DNA of 64,000 bases from Marivita sp051251565 (GCF_051251565.1 NZ_JBPOFB010000002.1:62001-126000), one strand, 5' to 3'; shown: positions 51,296 to 60,499, numbered from the stretch's first letter. The notes: generated from the sequence alone by a model not told the origin. A program made the numbers and translations.

Positions 51296-51470
51296 GCGTC
51301 CAGCCTCCAGACCGTCCTTAGCCTCAACTCGTTTCTTCGTCACAGTATGGGTTTAGCCCGCGATTATGTCACTGCAACTTTGCTCTCGACCTTGTCAGAT
51401 TAGCCTGATTTACGGGTGTCTTCAAAGCCCAATTGGCAGATTTCTGCCCATTTTCCAAGGAGCGCCCCGA

Positions 51471-52469
51471 ATGGCACAGCCTGCATCTCTGGCCGAAGTC
51501 TGGCGTGGCCCCTTCCAAGAAAGCCATCATGTCGGACATGCAGTGATCTGCGACGGCACCGGGCAGATTGTTGACGCTTGGGGTGATGCGACAGCGGTGG
51601 TATTGCCGCGCAGTTCGTCGAAGATGATCCAGGCGCTGCCATTGCTGGCATCGGGGGCTGCGGATGGACGAGGCCTGACGTCGGAACAGCTCGCGCTGGC
51701 CTGCGCTTCGCACCAAGGTGCGCCGATTCATGTCACGCGCGTTAACCGGTGGCTTGCGGATCTGGGTCTTGGTGACGGCGCGTTGTGTTGCGGGCCGCAG
51801 GTGAGCCGCGATACAGAGCTCAAGCTTGAGATGATCCGTGCGCAAGACCCCCCCTGCCGGGTGCATAACAATTGTTCGGGCAAACATGCCGGGTTCCTGA
51901 CGCTGGCCCAGCATCTTGGGGCGGGGCCGGACTATGTGACCCCGGATCACCCAGTGCAGCGTGCTTGCCTTGACGCTTTCGAGACCGTGACCGGCGAAAC
52001 AAGCCCCGGCTTTGGGATTGATGGCTGTTCGGCCCCCAACTTTGCGACAAGCATGCACGGGATGGCGCGGGCTATGGCGTGGTTTGCCACGGCCGGCCAG
52101 CGGTCAGACACCATGAGCTCGGCCGCCGCACGGCTGGTTGCGGCGATGCACACCCATCCCGAACTGGTCGCTGGCGAAGGCCGTGCCTGCACGCGTTTGA
52201 TGCGTGTGGCCAAGGAGCCTGTCGCGCTCAAGACCGGGGCAGAGGGCTATTTCATCGCCATCTTGCCGAACCGGGGTCTGGGCATAGCCGTCAAAGCGGC
52301 CGACGGGGCCACGCGGGCGGCGGAATGTGCGATTGCGGCGCTTTTGGTGCGGCTTGATGTGCTCGACCCCGCGCATCCCGAAGTCAAAGCGTTTCTCAAC
52401 CCGTTGGTGCACAACTGGGATGGGCTGGTCACCGGAGAGATTAAACCTGCGCCGGGCCTTCTGGCATAA
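51471..52469 (+). CDS. L-asparaginase, Rhizobium etli (AnsA/ReAV) type
   Basis: The 332-aa product belongs to the Asparaginase_II family of Rhizobium etli type, unrelated to E. coli asparaginases. RSSSKMIQALPLLAS (about 46-60), CASHQGAPIHV (about 77-87) and VHNNCSGKHAGFL (about 130-142) hold the Ser/Lys and Cys residues of the active site. It hydrolyses asparagine to aspartate and ammonia. AAGGAGC precedes the ATG. Its end overlaps the convergent serB by 29 bp. Confidence 0.85.
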   Translation: MAQPASLAEVWRGPFQESHHVGHAVICDGTGQIVDAWGDATAVVLPRSSSKMIQALPLLASGAADGRGLTSEQLALACASHQGAPIHVTRVNRWLADLGLGDGALCCGPQVSRDTELKLEMIRAQDPPCRVHNNCSGKHAGFLTLAQHLGAGPDYVTPDHPVQRACLDAFETVTGETSPGFGIDGCSAPNFATSMHGMARAMAWFATAGQRSDTMSSAAARLVAAMHTHPELVAGEGRACTRLMRVAKEPVALKTGAEGYFIAILPNRGLGIAVKAADGATRAAECAIAALLVRLDVLDPAHPEVKAFLNPLVHNWDGLVTGEIKPAPGLLA

Positions 52470-53331
52470 CAAATTCCGAGCGGCTGTAGCCTTGCAGGAA
52501 TAGCAGGGCGGTCAGGTCGCCGTGATTGATCCGCAGTCTGGCTTCGTCCTGCACACTGGGTTTCGCATGCAATGCAACGCCTGACCCTGCGCGTTGCAGC
52601 ATGCCCAGATCATTGGCCCCGTCGCCCACAGCCAGCACGTCGGCGGCGCTTAGCCCGAGCCGTGCGGTGATGTCATCAAGCGCGGCAACCTTGGCGTCCC
52701 GCCCCAGGATCGGGCGGCTCACATCGCCAGTCAGTCGGCCCCCGTCGACCAGCAGCGTGTTGGCGCGGTTTTCGTCAAAGCCCAAAGCGGCGGCCACCCG
52801 CGCGGTGAAGGCGGTAAACCCGCCAGACACCAGCGCAGCATATGCGCCTCTGGCTTTCATCGTCGCCAAAAGGACAGGCCCGCCGGGCATAAGGGTGATG
52901 CGGGACTTCAGGACATCTTGGATCACTGTGTCAGGCAGATCCCGCAGCAATGCGACCCGCGCGATCAACGCGCCTTCGAAATCCAGTTCGCCATTCATGG
53001 CGCGTGCGGTGATGTCCTTCACCTGCGCACCAACGCCTGCGACCTCTGCCAGTTCGTCGATACATTCCTGCTGGATCATCGTGCTGTCCATATCCGCCAG
53101 CAACATGGCCTTGCGCCGCCCCTCGGCGGGTTGGATGACCAGATCAACCCCTTGATCCTGAAGCGCGGTCCAGCTTGCCCCGGCAGTGTCCGGCACAGTC
53201 GGTATGTCGAACTCTGCGGCCTCGTCCGGGGACAACCACAGCAGGTCCGCTCCGCCCCACGCATTGCGCAGCGCCTCTGCCAAAGCTGGGTCCAACGCAC
53301 CGGGGCGGGCAATCAAAGTGGCTGTGAACAT
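52441..53331 (-). CDS. serB: Phosphoserine phosphatase
   Basis: The 296-aa product has an N-terminal regulatory region (about 1-75) and a HAD phosphatase core. LADMDSTMIQQE (about 78-89) holds the nucleophilic Asp and acid-base Asp, and the GDGANDLGML motif (about 237-246) closes the metal site. It performs the last step of serine synthesis. It is divergent from serC, so serB and serC-serA share the 300-bp region between them. It overlaps the asparaginase gene tail to tail by 29 bp. Confidence 0.92.
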   Translation of the reverse strand: MFTATLIARPGALDPALAEALRNAWGGADLLWLSPDEAAEFDIPTVPDTAGASWTALQDQGVDLVIQPAEGRRKAMLLADMDSTMIQQECIDELAEVAGVGAQVKDITARAMNGELDFEGALIARVALLRDLPDTVIQDVLKSRITLMPGGPVLLATMKARGAYAALVSGGFTAFTARVAAALGFDENRANTLLVDGGRLTGDVSRPILGRDAKVAALDDITARLGLSAADVLAVGDGANDLGMLQRAGSGVALHAKPSVQDEARLRINHGDLTALLFLQGYSRSEFVMPEGPAQV

Positions 53332-53559
53332 GGCATCCGTCCTTGGTCAAAACATGCGGCGATGTACCTATGCCACAAGCAAAAGACCAGATGGCACACA
53401 GGCACCGCCTGCATCTTCTTCTTTTCCTGAATACTGCCCGTCGGAGGCATCACCACGTTGTGGCAAGCGTGAAAGCAGCAAAGTTTCCGATCCGCAACGC
53501 GCCCGCACCCGATCTGCAAATGCGTCACCTTGGCTGCATTTTCCGACTTGCGCGGGGGC

Positions 53560-53631
53560 AATCGGGGCCGTAGACGCAGCGGCGGGACACCCTTCCCCAA
53601 CGAAGGGCGCTTATCTGGAAGGATAGCACAA
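53560..53631 (+). ncRNA. Candidate serC leader RNA (serC motif)
   Basis: A hairpin with a CCCTTC/GAAGGG stem (53590-53595 with 53602-53607) is followed by a second one (53609-53615 with 53622-53627, one bulge). The loop and stem of the second contain the ribosome site GGAAGGA of serC. Alphaproteobacterial serC genes often have a two-hairpin serC motif at this place. The match to its published form was made from memory only. Confidence 0.55.
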
Positions 53632-54786
53632 ATGGCTATTGCAAAACCCGGCGCGCGGCCGGCCAACCCGCGTTTTTCCTCTGGCCCCTGTGCCAAACCC
53701 CCCGCTTTTGAGTTAAACAAACTCGCCGACGCGCCCTTGGGTCGCTCGCACCGGGCTGGTGTCGGCAAAGCCAAGCTGAAGGCCGCGATCGAAGAGACGC
53801 GCGAACTGCTTGGTGTGCCTGCTGATTACAAGATCGGCATTGTTCCTGCGTCCGATACGGGTGCGGTTGAAATGGCGATGTGGTCGCTGTTGGGCGCACG
53901 CAAGGCGACAATGGTTGCTTGGGAATCTTTTGGTGCAGGCTGGGTCACGGACGTGGTCAAGCAGCTCAAGATCGACGCCGAGGTGAAGACCGCAGATTAC
54001 GGCCAGATCGTGGATATGGCGGCTTTGGATTATGACACCGATGTTGTGTTCACGTGGAACGGCACCACTTCGGGTGTGCGGATGCCCAATGGCGATGCGA
54101 TCCCGGCAGACCGCGACGGTCTGACAATCTGCGACGCCACCTCGGCGGCCTTTGCGCAGGACCTGCCGTGGGACAAGCTCGATGTGACGACGTTCTCCTG
54201 GCAGAAGGTGCTGGGCGGCGAAGCCGCGCATGGGATGCTGATCTTGTCGCCCCGCGCGGTTGAACGTCTGGAAAGCTACACACCCGCTTGGCCGATGCCC
54301 AAGATTTTCCGCCTCACCAAGGGTGGTAAGTTGATCGACGGAATCTTTGTTGGCGAGACAATCAACACGCCCTCGATGCTTGCGGTCGAAGACTACCTGC
54401 TGGCGCTCGATTGGGCGCGGTCGGTGGGCGGGCTAAGGGGCCTGATGGCGCGGGCTGATGCCAATGCGCAAGCGATCTGGGATTTCTGCGCGGCAAACGA
54501 CTGGATCGCCAATCTGGCTGATGATCCGGCAACGCGGTCGAACACGTCCGTTTGCCTGAAATTCACCGATCCCCGTATCACTGATGGCACGGTCTTTGCC
54601 AAGGCAGTCGCCAAACGGCTTGAGGCGGAAGGCGTGGCGCTGGATGTCGGCGCGTATCGAGATGCCCCTGCCGGGCTGCGCATCTGGTGCGGTGGCACGG
54701 TCGAGACGGCAGATATCGAAGCGATGTTGCCGTGGCTAGACTGGGCCTTCCATGCCGAGATCGACGCCTTGGCCCAAGCGGCCTGA
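53632..54786 (+). CDS. serC: Phosphoserine aminotransferase
   Basis: The 384-aa product is a class V aminotransferase of the alphaproteobacterial serC branch. NPRFSSGPCAKPPAF (about 12-26) binds the substrate, and WQKVLGGEAAHGM (about 190-202) includes the PLP lysine. It converts 3-phosphohydroxypyruvate to phosphoserine. The ATG at 53632 follows GGAAGGA, which is partly folded in the leader. serA follows 97 bp downstream. Confidence 0.93.
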   Translation: MAIAKPGARPANPRFSSGPCAKPPAFELNKLADAPLGRSHRAGVGKAKLKAAIEETRELLGVPADYKIGIVPASDTGAVEMAMWSLLGARKATMVAWESFGAGWVTDVVKQLKIDAEVKTADYGQIVDMAALDYDTDVVFTWNGTTSGVRMPNGDAIPADRDGLTICDATSAAFAQDLPWDKLDVTTFSWQKVLGGEAAHGMLILSPRAVERLESYTPAWPMPKIFRLTKGGKLIDGIFVGETINTPSMLAVEDYLLALDWARSVGGLRGLMARADANAQAIWDFCAANDWIANLADDPATRSNTSVCLKFTDPRITDGTVFAKAVAKRLEAEGVALDVGAYRDAPAGLRIWCGGTVETADIEAMLPWLDWAFHAEIDALAQAA

Positions 54787-54800
54787 TCCAAACATTTTCA

Positions 54801-54858
54801 GCGCTCATCAAGCCTGACGGCTTTCTTTGCGAAGAAGGGCAAACGCCCTGATGAGCGC
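54801..54858 (+). promoter_or_regulatory. Structured serC-serA intercistronic region
   Basis: A perfect 10-bp inverted repeat, GCGCTCATCA (54801-54810) with TGATGAGCGC (54849-54858), encloses 38 bases. Inside, AAGCC-TGAC-GGCTT (54810-54823) is followed by TCTTT, a small terminator-like hairpin. Because base 54810 belongs to both, the structures compete at that edge. This looks like an attenuator or processing site between serC and serA. Confidence 0.5.
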
Positions 54859-54883
54859 GCATTTCTGACAAAGGACCAAAAAC

Positions 54884-56479
54884 ATGGCCCCCCGTGTACT
54901 CATCTCTGACGAACTTTCCGACGCAGCCGTCCAGATCTTCAAGGACCGCGGCATTGATGTCGATTTCCAGCCCAAGCTGGGCAAGGACAAAGACAAGCTG
55001 GCCGAAATCATCGGCCAGTATGACGGCCTTGCGATCCGCTCGGCGACCAAGGTGACGCAGACCATTCTGGACAATGCCACCAACCTCAAGGTGATTGGCC
55101 GCGCCGGGATTGGCACCGACAATATCGACAAGGACGCCGCCTCCAAGAAAGGTGTGATCGTCATGAACACGCCCTTTGGCAACATGATCACCACCGCCGA
55201 ACACGCGATTGCGATGATGTTCGCTTGTGCGCGTCAAATCCCCGAAGCGTCTGCATCGACTCATGCCGGCAAGTGGGAAAAGTCCAAATTCATGGGTGTT
55301 GAGCTGACCGGCAAGACGCTGGGTGTGATTGGTGCTGGCAACATTGGTGGCATCGTGTGTGACCGCGCGCGCGGGCTCAAGATGAAGGTTGTCGCCTATG
55401 ACCCTTTCTTGGGCGAAGAAAAGGCCAAGAAGATGCAAGTCGAGAAGGTTGAGCTTGACGATCTTCTGGCGCGCGCTGATTTCATCACGCTGCACGTGCC
55501 CTACACGGACCAGACTGCGAATATCCTTTCAGCGGAAAATCTTGCCAAGACCAAGAAAGGCGTGCGGATCATCAACTGTGCGCGGGGCGGTCTGGTGGAC
55601 GAAGCAGCCTTGGCAGAACTTTTGAAATCCGGGCACGTTGCAGGTGCCGCGTTTGACGTGTTCAAGGAAGAACCCGCCACAGACAACCCGCTCTTTAACC
55701 TGCCCAACGTGGTTTGTACGCCGCATCTTGGTGCGGCAACGACCGAGGCGCAGGAAAACGTGGCGTTGCAAGTGGCCGAGCAGATGGCGAATTACCTGCT
55801 GACAGGGGCCGTTGAAAACGCGCTCAACATGCCGTCCGTGACGGCTGAAGAGGCCAAGATCATGGGCCCGTGGATCAAGCTGGCCGACCATTTGGGCAGC
55901 TTTATCGGCCAGATGACGGACGAGCCGATCAAGGCGATCAATGTGCTGTATGATGGCACCGTGGCCGAGATGAACCTCGATGCGCTGAACTGTTCGGCGA
56001 TTGCCGGGATCATGAAGCGCGTGAACCCGGATGTGAACATGGTCAGCGCGCCGCTGATTGCCAAGGAACGTGGGATCAAGATCAGCACGACCAATCAGGC
56101 GAAATCGGGTGCGTTTGATGGCTATGTGAAGCTGACCGTGGTCACAGACAGCCGCGAACGGTCGATTGCGGGCACAGTGTTCAGCGATGGCAAGCCGCGG
56201 TTTATCCAGATCAAGGGCATCAATATCGACGCCGAGATCGGGGCGCATATGGTGTACACCACGAACGAAGATGTGCCGGGCATCATCGGGACGTTGGGCA
56301 TGACCATGGGCCAGAACAACGTCAACATCGCAAACTTCACCTTGGGCCGCTCTGCTGCCAAGGGCGAGGCTATTGCCCTGCTCTATGTCGATGAACCGGT
56401 GCCAGCCGATGTTGTCGCCAAGTTGCATGCAACAGGCCTGTTCAAGCAGGTAAAGCCACTTCAGTTTGACGTGGCGTGA
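54884..56479 (+). CDS. serA: D-3-phosphoglycerate dehydrogenase
   Basis: The 531-aa product has the long SerA form. The NAD-binding core shows IGAGNIGGIVCDRARGLKMK (about 147-166), a NCARGGLVDEAAL segment (about 228-240) with the catalytic Arg, and PHLGAATTEAQ (about 276-286) with the catalytic His. An intervening domain and a C-terminal ACT domain (from about 455, MVYTTNEDVPGIIGTLG) follow. The ACT domain may bind serine. AAAGGACC precedes the ATG. It starts serine synthesis. Confidence 0.94.
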   Translation: MAPRVLISDELSDAAVQIFKDRGIDVDFQPKLGKDKDKLAEIIGQYDGLAIRSATKVTQTILDNATNLKVIGRAGIGTDNIDKDAASKKGVIVMNTPFGNMITTAEHAIAMMFACARQIPEASASTHAGKWEKSKFMGVELTGKTLGVIGAGNIGGIVCDRARGLKMKVVAYDPFLGEEKAKKMQVEKVELDDLLARADFITLHVPYTDQTANILSAENLAKTKKGVRIINCARGGLVDEAALAELLKSGHVAGAAFDVFKEEPATDNPLFNLPNVVCTPHLGAATTEAQENVALQVAEQMANYLLTGAVENALNMPSVTAEEAKIMGPWIKLADHLGSFIGQMTDEPIKAINVLYDGTVAEMNLDALNCSAIAGIMKRVNPDVNMVSAPLIAKERGIKISTTNQAKSGAFDGYVKLTVVTDSRERSIAGTVFSDGKPRFIQIKGINIDAEIGAHMVYTTNEDVPGIIGTLGMTMGQNNVNIANFTLGRSAAKGEAIALLYVDEPVPADVVAKLHATGLFKQVKPLQFDVA

Positions 56480-56514
56480 TTGCAGCGTGACCTGACACAT
56501 GCGAAAGAGCGCGG

Positions 56515-57252
56515 ATGACACGCGCTCTTTACGCCTTCGGCGATATTCACGGCCAGCTTGGCATGCTTGAAGATGCGCTTGCGCTGGTCGAGGCGGATGG
56601 CGGTGCAGATGCCCGCATCGTTTTTCTTGGTGATTATGTGGATCGTGGCCCGGACAGCCGGGGTGTGATCGACATGCTGGCCACAGGGCAGGCCGACGGC
56701 CGTGACTGGGTGTGTCTCAAGGGCAATCACGACCGGTTCTTCGAGTGGTTCATTCACCCGGATGGCCCGCGAAGCGATCCACATCTTCTGGTTGGCTATC
56801 ACTGGTTTCATCCATCAATTGGCGGCACGGAAACCATTGCGTCCTATGATGTCTATCCGCCGGATCGTATCCGTCAAAGTGACCTTGCCAGTCAGATCAT
56901 TGAGGCGGTGCCCGAGACGCATCAGGCGTTTTTGCGTGGTCTCAGGACATCCCATGCCGAAGACGGTTTGTTCTTTGCCCATGCCGGTATTCGCCCCGGC
57001 GTTCCCTTGGACCGGCAGGACGAAAACGATCTGCTGTGGATTCGTCAGGAGTTCCATTCCGACAAGCGCGATCACGGTGCGGTTGTCGTGCACGGGCACA
57101 CGCCTGTCGACGTGCCCGAGCGATACACGAACCGGATCAACCTTGACACCGGCGCGGGCTATGGACGCCCGCTGACCGTTGCCGTGTTCGACAGTGGTGA
57201 GGTGTTCAGGCTGACGGCGCAAGGCCGCCAGCGCATCCCTAATCGTAGCTAA
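56515..57252 (+). CDS. Calcineurin-like metallophosphoesterase (PPP-type)
   Basis: The 245-aa product has the phosphatase signatures GDIHGQ (about 9-14), GDYVDRGPDS (about 39-48), GNHDR (about 69-73) and VVHGHTP (about 192-198), which bind two metal ions. It resembles bacterial serine/threonine or Ap4A phosphatases of the PPP group. It is 35 bp after serA, and its end overlaps the convergent cydB by 14 bp. The true substrate is unknown. Confidence 0.85.
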   Translation: MTRALYAFGDIHGQLGMLEDALALVEADGGADARIVFLGDYVDRGPDSRGVIDMLATGQADGRDWVCLKGNHDRFFEWFIHPDGPRSDPHLLVGYHWFHPSIGGTETIASYDVYPPDRIRQSDLASQIIEAVPETHQAFLRGLRTSHAEDGLFFAHAGIRPGVPLDRQDENDLLWIRQEFHSDKRDHGAVVVHGHTPVDVPERYTNRINLDTGAGYGRPLTVAVFDSGEVFRLTAQGRQRIPNRS

Positions 57253-58249
57253 GCGCCGTCGCCTTGCCGCGGAACACCGTATAGGCCAGCGCGGTATAGC
57301 CAAGGATCATCGGCAATACGAAAATTGTCCCGATCAGGATGATGAACAGGCTTTCCGGTGCGCTGGCTGCCTCGTAGATCGTAATCTGGTCCGGCACGAT
57401 GAACGGGTAGAACGAATAGGCCATACCGAAAAATCCAAGCACAAACAGAACGATGGTCGCCGCAAAGGGGAACCATGCAAAGCTGTCATCGCTGGTCGGC
57501 AAGCGCCGCAGCGCCAGCCACAACAGGACGATCAACGCGCCCGACATCAACGGCAATGGCAACAGCAGGAAAAATTCCGGCATGGAAAACCATTTGTCAA
57601 AGATGCGCGGGCTGACCAGGGGCGACGCGACCGAGATCGCGCCAAGGCCAAGGACAACGCCCCAGATGCCGCCTTTGGACCATGTCACGGCTTTGCGCTG
57701 CAACGCGCCTTCGGTTTTCAGGATCAGCCATGTCGCCCCGATGAACGAATAGGCGACGGTCAGGAACACCGCCGTCACCGCCGAAAAGGCGAGGGTAAAG
57801 GCGGTGACTTCAAGGCCCATGATATACATGCCGAGCATGTAGCCTTGGCTCAGCGACGTCATCATCGATCCGATATAGAACGCCCGGTCCCAGGACGCCT
57901 TGTGACGCGCCGGGGCCTTCACGCGGAATTCGAACGATACACCGCGCAGGATCAACCCGACCAACATCACTGCGACCGGCAGGTAGAGCGCGGTCAGGAT
58001 CGTGCCATGCGCAGTGGGAAAGGCCACCAGAAGGATGCCGATGGCCAACACCAGCCATGTTTCGTTGGCATCCCAGAACGGCCCGATGGATGCGATCATC
58101 CGGTCTTTTTCGTCCTTTTCGGCAAAGGGAAACAACACGCCGACGCCAAGGTCGAACCCGTCAAGCACAACGTAGATCAGAATGGACACGCCCAGAAGCG
58201 CGGCGAAGGCCAGCGGAAGCCAAACGGCAGGGTCTCCGAAAAGGTACAT
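57239..58249 (-). CDS. cydB: Cytochrome bd-type quinol oxidase subunit II
   Basis: The 336-aa product has eight to nine membrane helices and begins with the CydB-like sequence YVVLDGFDLGVGVLFPF (about 26-42). GPFWDANETWLV (about 57-68) is the most conserved family segment. It stabilises the haem core of subunit I. The ATG at 58249 has GGAG upstream. It starts four bases after the cydA stop. No cydX gene was seen after it. Confidence 0.92.
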   Translation of the reverse strand: MYLFGDPAVWLPLAFAALLGVSILIYVVLDGFDLGVGVLFPFAEKDEKDRMIASIGPFWDANETWLVLAIGILLVAFPTAHGTILTALYLPVAVMLVGLILRGVSFEFRVKAPARHKASWDRAFYIGSMMTSLSQGYMLGMYIMGLEVTAFTLAFSAVTAVFLTVAYSFIGATWLILKTEGALQRKAVTWSKGGIWGVVLGLGAISVASPLVSPRIFDKWFSMPEFFLLLPLPLMSGALIVLLWLALRRLPTSDDSFAWFPFAATIVLFVLGFFGMAYSFYPFIVPDQITIYEAASAPESLFIILIGTIFVLPMILGYTALAYTVFRGKATALSYD

Positions 58250-58253
58250 GGTG

Positions 58254-59639
58254 TTACTCCGCTGCGACTGTGACTTGGGCTTCGGCTGAAACCGGCCCGC
58301 GTGGCCGGACCGGTTCGCCCATTGCGGCCTTGCGCGCCAGATAGAAAAGCACACCGATATAAGCGGTCAGAAGCACCACATAGATCGACAGGTAGACAAA
58401 CAGCGTGGTTGCCACCAACGGCGCCGGTACATCGGCCACGGCAGCTTCGGTGGTCAGCACACCCTGGACCAGCCAAGGCTGACGGCCGATTTCGGTGGTG
58501 TACCACCCTGCAAGCGTGGCGACCCAGCCGGAAAATGCCATCGGGACCATCGCCCAAAGCAGCGGTTTGGGCAGTCCCTCAACCCCGCGCCGTTTGCGCG
58601 CCATAAAGAACACGGACGCCCAGCTGAGCAGCAGCATCGCCATGCCTGTGGCCACCATGATACGGAAGCTGAAGAACACCGGGGCCACGGGCGGATGTTT
58701 GACGGTGCCGTCTTCGAGGACAAAGTCGTTCAGTCCGGGCACCACGCCATCGAGCGAATGCTTCAGGATGAGCGACGCGCCATTGGGGATGCTGATCTCG
58801 AAATCGTTGGACCGGGTTTCCTCGTTCGGGATCGCGAACAGAACCAGCGGCACGTTTGGCCCGGTCTCCCAGTTGCCTTCCATCGCGGCGACCTTTTGGG
58901 GCTGGTGTTCCAGCGTGTTCAGGCCATGAAAATCCCCAGCAAGGATTTGCAGCGGGATCAACACCGCACCAAGGGTCATGCCTGTTTTGAGCGTTGCGCG
59001 CACGCCGCTCGACCGATCCCCGATCAACCAGCGGAACGCGCTTAGCCCGGCCAGCAGGAACGCCACGGTCAGGCCCGACGCCAGCAGCATGTGCACAAGG
59101 CGGTAAGGCATCGACGGGTTGAAGATGATTGCAAACCAATCGGTGGCAAAGGCGACGCCGTCGCGCATCTCAAAGCCCGCAGGCGTGTGCATCCATGAAT
59201 TCAGCACCAAAATCCAGAAGGCCGACATGGTGGTGCCAAAGGCCACAAGAAAGGTCGACAGCGTGTGCAACCAGCTTGGCACTTTGGACATGCCAAACAG
59301 CATGATCCCAAGGAACACCGCCTCAAGGAAAAACGCGGTCATCACCTCGTAAGCCAACAAGGGGCCCGCAATGTTACCGACCGACTCCATAAAGCCCGGC
59401 CAGTTGGTGCCGAACTGGAAGGACATGGTGATGCCCGACACAACCCCCATCGCAAAGCTCAGCGCGAAGACCTTGACCCAGAAGCGATAGGCTTCGATCC
59501 ATTTCTGATCGCCCGTGCGGCTGAAGCGCAACTTGAAGAACAGCAGCACCCAACCCAAGGCGATCGTGATCGTCGGGAACAGGATGTGAAACGAGATGTT
59601 CGCTCCGAACTGGATGCGCGACAGGATAAGAGTGTCCAT
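58254..59639 (-). CDS. cydA: Cytochrome bd-type quinol oxidase subunit I (CIO-like)
   Basis: The 461-aa product has the usual nine helices. The haem-ligand His appears in SRIQFGANISFHILFPT (split over about 6-22, His18). The GDFHGLNTLEHQPQKVAAMEG segment (split over about 250-270) begins the Q-loop, which is short, as in cyanide-insensitive CIO oxidases. It reduces oxygen with quinol electrons at low oxygen. The ATG at 59639 fits the family start; an ATG 14 codons earlier has a poor ribosome site. Confidence 0.92.
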   Translation of the reverse strand: MDTLILSRIQFGANISFHILFPTITIALGWVLLFFKLRFSRTGDQKWIEAYRFWVKVFALSFAMGVVSGITMSFQFGTNWPGFMESVGNIAGPLLAYEVMTAFFLEAVFLGIMLFGMSKVPSWLHTLSTFLVAFGTTMSAFWILVLNSWMHTPAGFEMRDGVAFATDWFAIIFNPSMPYRLVHMLLASGLTVAFLLAGLSAFRWLIGDRSSGVRATLKTGMTLGAVLIPLQILAGDFHGLNTLEHQPQKVAAMEGNWETGPNVPLVLFAIPNEETRSNDFEISIPNGASLILKHSLDGVVPGLNDFVLEDGTVKHPPVAPVFFSFRIMVATGMAMLLLSWASVFFMARKRRGVEGLPKPLLWAMVPMAFSGWVATLAGWYTTEIGRQPWLVQGVLTTEAAVADVPAPLVATTLFVYLSIYVVLLTAYIGVLFYLARKAAMGEPVRPRGPVSAEAQVTVAAE

Positions 59640-59796
59640 GGAGAGCCGACCTTTGGCAAAAGCTGTTTGTGTCTGAGACATAGGTAGGTGTCAAATGTAG
59701 GTTTACTGGTTGCTGCGACAGCATTGCACACCCAGAGCGCAGGGGCAGACTGACGCACCGGATTGTCCGGTTCGCTGCGGCATGTGCGAAAGCGGT

Positions 59797-59825
59797 TTCA
59801 AATTCGGGGCAAGGTCTTATATCTA
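59797..59825 (+). promoter_or_regulatory. Likely smpB promoter
   Basis: TTCAAA (59797-59802) and TATCTA (59820-59825) are 17 bases apart, 30 bp before the smpB start. No FNR-type dyad was found for the divergent cydA. Confidence 0.4.
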
Positions 59826-59855
59826 GCGCTCTCGCGGACGAAGGAGGCCGCAGCG

Positions 59856-60329
59856 ATGGCAAAGCCGAAGGAAAACACGAACTACAAGGTGATCGCCGAC
59901 AACCGTCGTGCGCGGTTCGACTATGCCATCGAGGACGATCTTGAAGTGGGGATCATGCTTCAGGGGTCCGAAGTGAAATCCCTGCGCGAGAACAGCGCGA
60001 ACATCACCGAATGCTACGCCGCAGTCGAAGACGGAGAGTTGTGGCTCGTGAATTCGTATATCGCGCCCTACAACCGCGCAATGTTCCCGCATGATGAACG
60101 GCGGCGGCGCAAGCTGTTGGTGTCACGCAAAGAATTGTCGCGTCTGTGGAACGAGACCCAGCGCAAGGGCATGACGCTTGTGCCGATGGTGATGTATTTC
60201 AACCATAAAGGCATGGTGAAAATGAAGCTGGGCATCGCCAAGGGCAAGAAAAACCACGACAAGCGCGAAACCGAAGCCAAGCGCGACTGGGGCCGCCAAA
60301 AACAGCGGTTGCTCAAGAACGCAGGCTGA
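59856..60329 (+). CDS. smpB: SsrA-binding protein
   Basis: The 157-aa product is full-length SmpB. VIADNRRARFDYAIEDDLE (about 12-30) and GIMLQGSEVKSLRENSANI (about 32-50) are the core strands that bind tmRNA. The basic tail (GKKNHDKRETEAKRDWGRQK, about 129-148) enters the ribosome mRNA channel. AAGGAGG precedes the ATG. No tmRNA gene is seen nearby. Confidence 0.95.
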   Translation: MAKPKENTNYKVIADNRRARFDYAIEDDLEVGIMLQGSEVKSLRENSANITECYAAVEDGELWLVNSYIAPYNRAMFPHDERRRRKLLVSRKELSRLWNETQRKGMTLVPMVMYFNHKGMVKMKLGIAKGKKNHDKRETEAKRDWGRQKQRLLKNAG

Positions 60330-60414
60330 TCCACGTCACGATTCCGTCCCCGCGATATGTCATGCGGCGGCGGCGGTGTTTTTTGGCGCTGGTGGGCGTC
60401 GTAACGAACATGAT

Positions 60415-60499
60415 GGCCAAGTAAGCGCAAAGCGCCCTTGGCCTTGCGAGTCGCGCCTGCCCCACTTATGCAGGTGCGACACCAGTTCAGAGGGCGCTT
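60415..60499 (+). ncRNA. Leader with two mutually exclusive folds before sulfurtransferase gene
   Basis: Fold A is GGCCAAG (60415-60421) with CTTGGCC (60437-60443), enclosing GCGC-AAA-GCGC (60425-60435). Fold B is AAGCGCCCT (60430-60438) with AGGGCGCTT (60491-60499), enclosing an 11-bp hairpin with one G-U pair (60450-60460 with 60470-60480). Bases 60430-60438 belong to both. Fold B buries the ribosome site AGAGGG next to the ATG at 60500. Similarity to a named riboswitch was not recognised. Confidence 0.5.

Noticed and set aside
59682..59855. FNR/CRP-type site before cydA
   Set aside because: No TTGAT-N4-ATCAA-like dyad was found in the 216-bp divergent region.
60415..60499. SAM-II or SAM/SAH riboswitch
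   Set aside because: The stem lengths and loop bases do not match either class as I know them.
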